DNA of 64,000 nt from Aphelocoma coerulescens (Eukaryota; Chordata; Aves; Passeriformes; Corvidae). Position numbers and translations under genes: made by a program. Positions within the stretch are counted from its first letter, which is position 1. The number at the start of each line of letters is the position of its first letter. Shown piece after piece: positions 56,901-64,000 of this stretch. The stretch is taken from positions 67,859,563-67,923,562 of the forward strand of contig NC_091013.1 in the NCBI RefSeq assembly GCF_041296385.1. Direction: 5' to 3'. Below the pieces are notes generated by a model. That model was not told the origin of the DNA, searched no databases, and saw only the letters and a list, made by a program, of their open reading frames with translations.

Positions 56901-59900
56901 TGGAATTTGGGGACACACCCAAACAACATTGTATTGCCTGCAGCAACCATCTGAATTTCACATACCTTTTTCCTACTGCCTATACCTCCCACAGAGCATG
57001 AAACCAACTCAGAGTCTTCTACATGCTCTATTTTTAAAATGAATTAGATTATTTTTATATAACAGGCCTGGGAAATGGGATCGGTAACAAATTCTCAACA
57101 AACTGATGAAACACAGGCAGACAGATAAATGGGAAGGCTTGGCAGTAGCATTTAAATATACCACACACAAGGTTTTTCACAAGGAGACCAAGCTTGAAGG
57201 AGCTTACAGTCAGTGATTCACACACATCAGATAAAAAAAGAGGGCTACAGACAGAAATGGTATGAGAAGTTCAGCAACATTTTAGAAATCAGGCTAGGTA
57301 AAGATACAGTATGTAGCCATTTCTGGCTAATCCAACTTTTGATTTTTGCACTTTTACTATTCAGTGACAATGCTAGTTATGTTGAGTGTGCTTAACCAAT
57401 GGAAACAATTTCTTATAGGCTTTTCTGCCCACATACAATCAGAACATATTTATCTTGCCAAGGCTGTTGAAGAAAAATATGCAAGAGATCCCTTTACCAG
57501 AGCTACTGTTGAGGATAGGAGTTGGCAGAGAAGACAGAGCAGAAGTGAAAACAGAGCAACAGCCAGACTTGTCAGACCACAAAAGCAGAGTTCTAACAAA
57601 AGAAAATATGCTCTGCTGTACATTAAAACTTCTTGAATTCTGTCTCTTGGACTTTTGATCCCATTTGTGTGAGAGAGAAAAGAGTGTCTTGATAGTGAAG
57701 TGAGATAGTTACTGAGTTAATCTTTTGAGCATTTACACGTTCAAAAGAAGAATCAATAGCATTAAAGCCCAATGGGCTACAGTGGTTACAGTGTTCAGTA
57801 TCTCTTGGGTCTCTAAAGACTATGAGCAAAATGGCGAAGTCTCAGTATGAGGAGATTCAGAGGAAGGAAGAGGATTGAAGAAGCCTTAGGAAAACTGAAT
57901 GCACCAAGACATTCTACTCAACTTGATTATCCAAATCTTAAAACATACAAAGCACTCACTAGGTCACTCCTACAACCATGTCCAACAATGAACAAATGAT
58001 TAATTTAGAATGGTTTGCTAGGCATTCATTACATTTCTAAGCAGTGTATAACAAATGCAAGATCTACAGTACAAAGACCAATGCCATAAAAATACAACAT
58101 GCTATTGTATGGAGAGAGAAAGCAGTTCAATGTAGTCTTTAGTGAACTATCATAAACCAGTAATGCATTAGGCTCTGGAATGCAATATCAGTTCACATAA
58201 GAAGACCACTTCATTAAACTCATTCTAAATTTAACAGAAGGTATAATTTTTTCTACAGTTCATGTAATCTTGTGCCTCCTGCTTATCGGCTATTTTGTGT
58301 GCATTGAGTATAAAACTGAACGTTTTCTCTATTTCAACATTCTCCTTGAAATATTACTGAAATTCACATACAAGTGTAATAATGCATGTGTAAGCAACCC
58401 ATTTAAAAACATGCAGCAGTGAAGGCCGAAGAGCTTCGTGCTCCACCAGCTGCATCCCCTACTGTAACAGAGCCATCTGAAATAGGTGTGACAAAGTATG
58501 ATCTGGAGGTCATGTTCTGGCCTCCTCACCTATCAAAGGAGCCTAGATCATAAGGTAGGACTATATATCTATATATCTAGTTATTAAATGAAGATGAGAT
58601 TAATCCAACATCTGTAGTTCATGCACACATATATATACACACACTTATAAAATGGGACACACACACTTAATATATTGGAAGGAATAAATAATGCTAAGAG
58701 AGCAAGTAATAAACGTGCCTGGTTACTCTATAGAATGTCCTACTGCAAGGTATGACATTAATTTATTTCTGTGATAGGCAGCAAACAGGCAATTTCCCAT
58801 ATCTTTAAGGCTATCATCATAAATTGAACATTTTTCACTCTGTTGAACTGGTGATAATAAGAAGCTATTAGTAAAGAAAACTGGGAGTATAATATGTATC
58901 ATAAGCTGGCTGTCATCCACTTTTTCCCTTGATTAGTTGCCAACCTGGCCACCTGCCACAGACTGGGGAAAGGGGAGGGGTCATACAGAGAGATTTTACT
59001 TAATGAGAGGACAAAAGAAGTTAAAAGCTACACAGAAGTGCCAGAGGCATCAGACTCACAAGCGTTGTAAAGCATAAAAGGGAGAAAGTAATCAGAGATG
59101 GATGTACAGAGGAAAAAAGAACTAGTTCGCTATTTTAGCCATCTCCAGAGAGTGGCGATGGATAGTTGGCCAAACCATGACTCCAGTCCATAACATAACA
59201 GTGGGCATGCTCTGCTTGTAGTGCTCAGATTGTAATTAAAATTGGACAAATAGAGTAGCAGATGTTGACAACCAAGATCAATCAACCACCCATTCAGTTT
59301 AAGGTCTGGCATACCTACTGGCAAAGAGAGAACGGCACATCTGACTGCCTGCCTTGGAGACCAATGGAAATAAGGAGATTCCAACTAGCCTTGTGAGATA
59401 AGGATGTTCCTCTGATAAACTTTGTTACTAATAAAATAATTATTTATCATAAGCTGTAAATTTGGCTCAGTACACACAGTGAGAGTTAGTTCATACTGTC
59501 TGCCTGCTAGGAGCAAATGCAAAGCATATATTTATAATGCAACATTGCAGCACTGACTTTTCAGGCTATTGATAGTAAATATTAATATGTACTTTACTAC
59601 TCTGAGGAAGCTGGACAAGTGTTAGTGGCTACCAATTTCCAGAACATGATCTAAGGATTTTCAAAATTTAATTAAGTGTAAGGAAAGTGACAGCAAGTGT
59701 TTTAAAGAAATCTCCAGAAGACTAAATAATTAATCTGTTTTGTTTGACCTCTAACACTGCCTTTGTGCATTAGGATACCACATCCAGTTTACTCGTCTGT
59801 AAAATATTCCCAGATAGTGCTACTGTCTATCACGTGGCTGGTATGAGTGATTCTGTTGAGCAGGTGTAAAGATAATAGTCAGCAAACCTCTGAGATAAAC

Positions 59901-62900
59901 CTAAGTCCTTTGCTTTCCCAGCCTTGGCATAAAAATGTCAAGAAGAAGTTCGAGCAGCTTCTTGCCCATGCGAACGAAGTGGAACAAATGTATTTAATGT
60001 ACTTCCTGCTGTGAACAGCATGAGGCTTCAACAATTCCACTAAGGCAGGATGACTGTTTGTCAGCCTGGCTGTAAGGCTGTGTGCTCTCATGGCAACACT
60101 AAATACAGTAGCGTGGAATTAAAATCACATGGGGAGACAGCCTCTTACAGAAAACTTGCAGCAAACAAAATAATTGTATTTTCCCCTTAGGTGCAAACTT
60201 CCAGCTCTGCATTCACCACACCTCTTCTCTTCAGGTTTCCAAATGTGATTACAAACCAAGAGTTTTAAATTTGCCCGCAACAAAAAAACCAAGTAACTAA
60301 AAAAGAATCTAAATTAGGGCAGCAGTCAAAATATTGGGATTATGAAAAAGCAGAGCTTTGACTCAAACCTCGTTAAAGCATTTTGTATCAGACTTGTTGC
60401 ACACAACACAGCAACATTGTTAATGATGGAACCAAATTACAGGCTCTTCATTCCCAGATGAATATTAACAAAAGACTTAGATCTCATTTTTTCTGTCTCT
60501 CTATGAAATTATTTCAGAGTCACCACTTCAGTTGGAAAAACAGAAGGCACTTCCAGGCTGATCTAGCTTAGTTGCTAAGTGCCTGAGGATTAAGGCATTT
60601 CCACGGAAGGCTAGGGTCTGAGTGTTTTCATGAGTCTTAAACTAAATTCCAGGACTCCTCTCTCCAAGGGGAACGAAAAATGTACATTAACCTCATCTTC
60701 CTTTTCCTAGGTGAATAATATTTATCTATTATAAAGAGTGCCCCCTTCAAATGAGCTTTATGCTGAACTCTGTGCTCTCCATGCAGGACAGATATGTCCT
60801 GAACCAACCAACTGACCTCAAATTTTTCAGGCCTTTCTCTTCATCCCCAAAATTCCTGGGATACATAAAGTAGTTCACGCCATCAGTTCTGACTAGATTT
60901 GGTAACTTCAGTTCACATCAGTATGGAAAATGCTTGAGTTTCTAAATACCTATTGAAACACTTTTCAGCATTTTTTTTTTAGATTTCAAACAGATTATTT
61001 CAGATTTTTCTGTAGAAAACATCATAATTTTACAAAGCATGATAGCTATATATCCATTTGTTGTTTTATGGCATTTCATAGTATACATGGTTTCAAAACA
61101 AAATTGGAAAAAAATCCTTCCTTCAGGCCCAGTAGTGCTTACAACTTTGTATTGACTGGCAAATTATATTTCTGAGGTAGGGTTTATATCTACTTTCATA
61201 AATCAGTGTATTCAGATGCACCAGGTACCCCTGGTGATTGACCTCAACAGTTTAGATACTTGTCTTAGGATGGGATGTTTCCTGGGAGTACACCTCTTTT
61301 TTCATTAACCATAGAAGAATCCTGGTGTAGCCTCTTGGAGTCAGATGTCTAAAGTTATAGAGGCTAATACCAAGTGAGATTAGTGCCACCCCAGAAGTGG
61401 ATGATTTGCAGCATGCTTTTCTTCCATGGTTTGCAGTTAGTAACTATCACATCTGACTCAAACAAATCATGTTTTTACTTTTTAGTGCCTTAACTGTAGT
61501 GGCATGTGTAACTTCAAATACAAGATTTCCATGTGAAGCTTATTCTGCTGCTTACTTCATTAACCTAATCCTTTTCTTCTTTTCTGTCTAACTTCAGTAC
61601 CTATCAGGAAAAGTACCTTTCAAATTAGGAAATGTCCCAATAGCAGCACCAATTTGAAAATCACCATTCACAAGATATAAATATATACCAGCGCATGTTC
61701 TGCACACTACAATTTTTTTCCCAGATTTTGCTTTGGCAGCAAAATCTGTATAATCCCCAATTAAACTTTTCAGTTTCCTGGAATTTAGTGAATACACTGT
61801 AGCTTACTAGAAAGTTGAGCATGCCTCTTACTTTTTTTTATTGTCATGATTATACAGCTACTATGACATTTTAGTTAGACCCCAAGGGCATTCTCTAGAA
61901 ATAAAAAGAGTTGGATGGTAGGTACTGAAGGTGAGTGTTTCCTAAATAACTTGCATTGAATGCCAGAGGAGATAAGGTGATGTTGCTAGGGCTGACTTGA
62001 GTTCCACAGGAAAAGTCTCACGTAGTATTATTAAACTTTGACCTTTGCTATTTCGATTGTTTGACCTGAAGAAGTCAAAGCATAACGTTAATCCAGTCAC
62101 AGTACTTGGAGACATCACTTAATGACATACTGTAACATTTGTCCAAAGAAACTCTGTTAAGTAGAAGATGAATTTAAACAAACAATGAAAAAAATATATA
62201 ATTAGATGTGAAGTAGAGAATAAAGTGGACCAGAGAATTTAGCATTATAGCATTACTACAGCTGATAGGCTATTATTTATCTGTGCTAAAGCTTCTACCA
62301 ACCTCTTATCTTAGACATTTTATTAATTAAATTTTACTGTTAAAAGCCAAAGAAAATGTTTTTTCTTTCACATACCACACTGTTTGAACTTACTAAAATT
62401 AATTTGGTACACTGCAAACAACAATAACCAATGCTGCTTAAAATCCTTTGCTTTTTCAAGAAATTGCAGAATTTTCAAGAAATTGCAGAATTTCAATCAT
62501 GACTGCCAGGGTGCTACATTGCTCACATGTTACATAAACATGTGCATGTATATATATATATTTGTATGTGTGTGTGAATGCATAAATAAACATGCAATGT
62601 GTAACTTACAATTTATCTACTCTGTAGTCTGTACTCTGCTTTTTATAGAACAGGCAGTGCAACAGATCTCAGATGAAACAAAACATGTAAGACTTTTCTG
62701 ATACCATGCTTTATATTTTTACGCAGACTACAAAGAATGTGGTAGGAAATTTTACTGGTAAGTGAATTGTTGGTAAGTTTTTGCATGTTCTGGAATTCTT
62801 TGTGGGAGTTCTTCCACTGATACAGAAAGCTAAAAAGGAGTTCTGTTACATCATTTCAAATATCACATATGCAACATCTTGGATGTAAAAAGACAAGTGA

Positions 62901-64000
62901 ATGTTTGCAAAATTGTTCTAAATCTATCCTTTAAAGACCTCTTATCTTTCAATATCCCAAATATTGTTTACTCCTAACAACAAACATAGATTATTTCAGC
63001 TGCTACATAATGAAAATATTCTGTTCTAATTTCCCAAACACTTCCCCAGCTTTTTTAATAAATCCCATAAGATTAGTCTTTGTTAAAAATAATTTGTGTA
63101 TGGAAGTTCATAGCACTGAGGCAATTTGTGCTCGTAAATGCAGAAACTTAAAACTGAACAGTGGTACACAAACAAAATTACTTTTTCTTCTTTCTAATGG
63201 CAGTGTTAAAGGAGATTTCTCACTAACTTCCCTAATATTTTGTGTAAGTTTCATAAAATACTAAGTTTTATACTGTGTTGTCACTCGGAGTCACTGAGAT
63301 CCCCACTGAAGCTGGATGGTCTAATTTCAGCTCATCTCTGATGTTAACTAATAATGTCTTGGAGAATCATTCTTTCCATCCCAAACTCTTCATATATATT
63401 TTAAGCAGTCAGAACACCTTCAAAATCTGGGTAATCAGCTTCTTCGTGAATATATATTTTTAATAGCTACTCTCCAAATATTCTATACTCTGCTATGTAC
63501 AAACTCTGAAGTTCATGAATTCACCAAAATTATTCATACAAATCAAACTGTTGTAGAAGCCCCTAAATGAATAAATTTGTATTTGCTATAACAGCAAAGT
63601 CAGATAAAGATTTCTATTCTGGTTTTCATTCAATATATGTTCTCTTACCTTACATGACATGTTTTTTCAACCTGTTGTAGTCATTAACACTATATGATTA
63701 CCCAAATGCTCCACAGAGAAAACAAAGTCACCTCTGTCACAGGATTACAGGTGAGAAGATTCAGGCAGTCTGAGTATTTATGAGGAAATTAGATAGGTGT
63801 GAACTTCCTGCCTTTAAGAGCTGCCTTTTGTATCCTTACCTAGAGAGAAATCACTGTGCTGATAATAATGGTCTGTTTTGGCATCAGACTTTCAAAGAAT
63901 ACTGTACCATGTAATTCCTCCCATTAGTCTTTCGGAAATATGACAGTGTCACAATAGATGGTTTATGGCCTCACAGAGAAGACTAAAATAGCTTATCAGT
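50958..64000 (-). other. FREM2: Right-hand FREM2 intron sequence (incomplete)
   Basis: 13 kb upstream of the first visible exon, with no FREM2 exon that I could recognise on the minus strand. It is AT-rich, with dinucleotide runs near 54465-54485, 58555-58580, 58625-58650 and 62545-62575 and a 19-bp tandem duplication at 62454. Missing upstream exons should code for Calx-beta 1-2 and the large CSPG-repeat exon. I read this part by eye only, so a small exon could be missed. Confidence 0.65.
62454..62491 (+). repeat. 19-bp tandem duplication
   Basis: TTTCAAGAAATTGCAGAAT occurs twice in direct succession in the rightmost intron. Confidence 0.93.

Noticed and set aside
59130..59384. 84-codon minus-strand open frame as a possible upstream FREM2 exon
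   Set aside because: The translation has no Calx-beta or CSPG features and no suitable flanking splice sites in frame.
1..64000. CRISPR arrays, operons, bacterial or phage systems
   Set aside because: The sequence is vertebrate nuclear DNA; no direct-repeat/spacer array or compact gene cluster is present.

Overview
The window is vertebrate nuclear DNA, almost certainly from a bird and probably a neoavian. It is AT-rich, has large introns with GT-AG junctions, carries several CR1 retrotransposon fragments in both orientations, and contains an LTR whose layout I recognise from neoavian genomes. Species cannot be read from the sequence alone.

Only one protein-coding gene is recognisable. It lies on the minus strand, between about 50.96 kb and 14.29 kb, and is the 3' part of FREM2, the FRAS1-related extracellular matrix protein 2. 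Eighteen coding exons can be placed to the base. They join in one uninterrupted frame of 3,500 nt, giving 1,165 visible residues plus a partial first codon and a stop. By my recollection of human FREM2 (24 exons, about 3,170 residues) these would be exons 7-24; exons 1-6 would lie beyond the right edge of the window. In protein order the visible part encodes three Calx-beta domains (third to fifth of five by family comparison), a long C-terminal extracellular region of about 640 residues without a named domain, a basic R-R-Q-K-R proprotein-convertase-type site, one transmembrane helix, and a short cytoplasmic tail ending in a class I PDZ ligand (S-S-E-V). The gene looks intact and functional: no stops or frameshifts, and every exon phase agrees with its neighbours.

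Layout from left to right. 1-10.0 kb is downstream flank with no recognisable gene; one degenerate stretch at 6.6-7.1 kb might be a Harbinger-type transposase relic. 10.0-14.28 kb is the likely 3' UTR or 3' flank, with a 0.96 kb CR1 copy inserted. 14.28-26.5 kb holds the last eight coding exons. 26.5-36.0 kb is a 9.5 kb intron with CR1 debris. 36.0-51.0 kb holds the other ten exons; one intron (42.0-45.8 kb) carries an ERVL-type LTR that appears to be interrupted by a second LTR. 51.0-64.0 kb is intron with no exon I could recognise.

I did not find a clearly novel biological system. The most useful observations are the exact exon model, the modular phase-1 exon pairs that encode the Calx-beta domains, the conserved C-terminal processing and PDZ signals, the apparent nested LTR insertion, and several simple or tandem repeats inside FREM2 introns.
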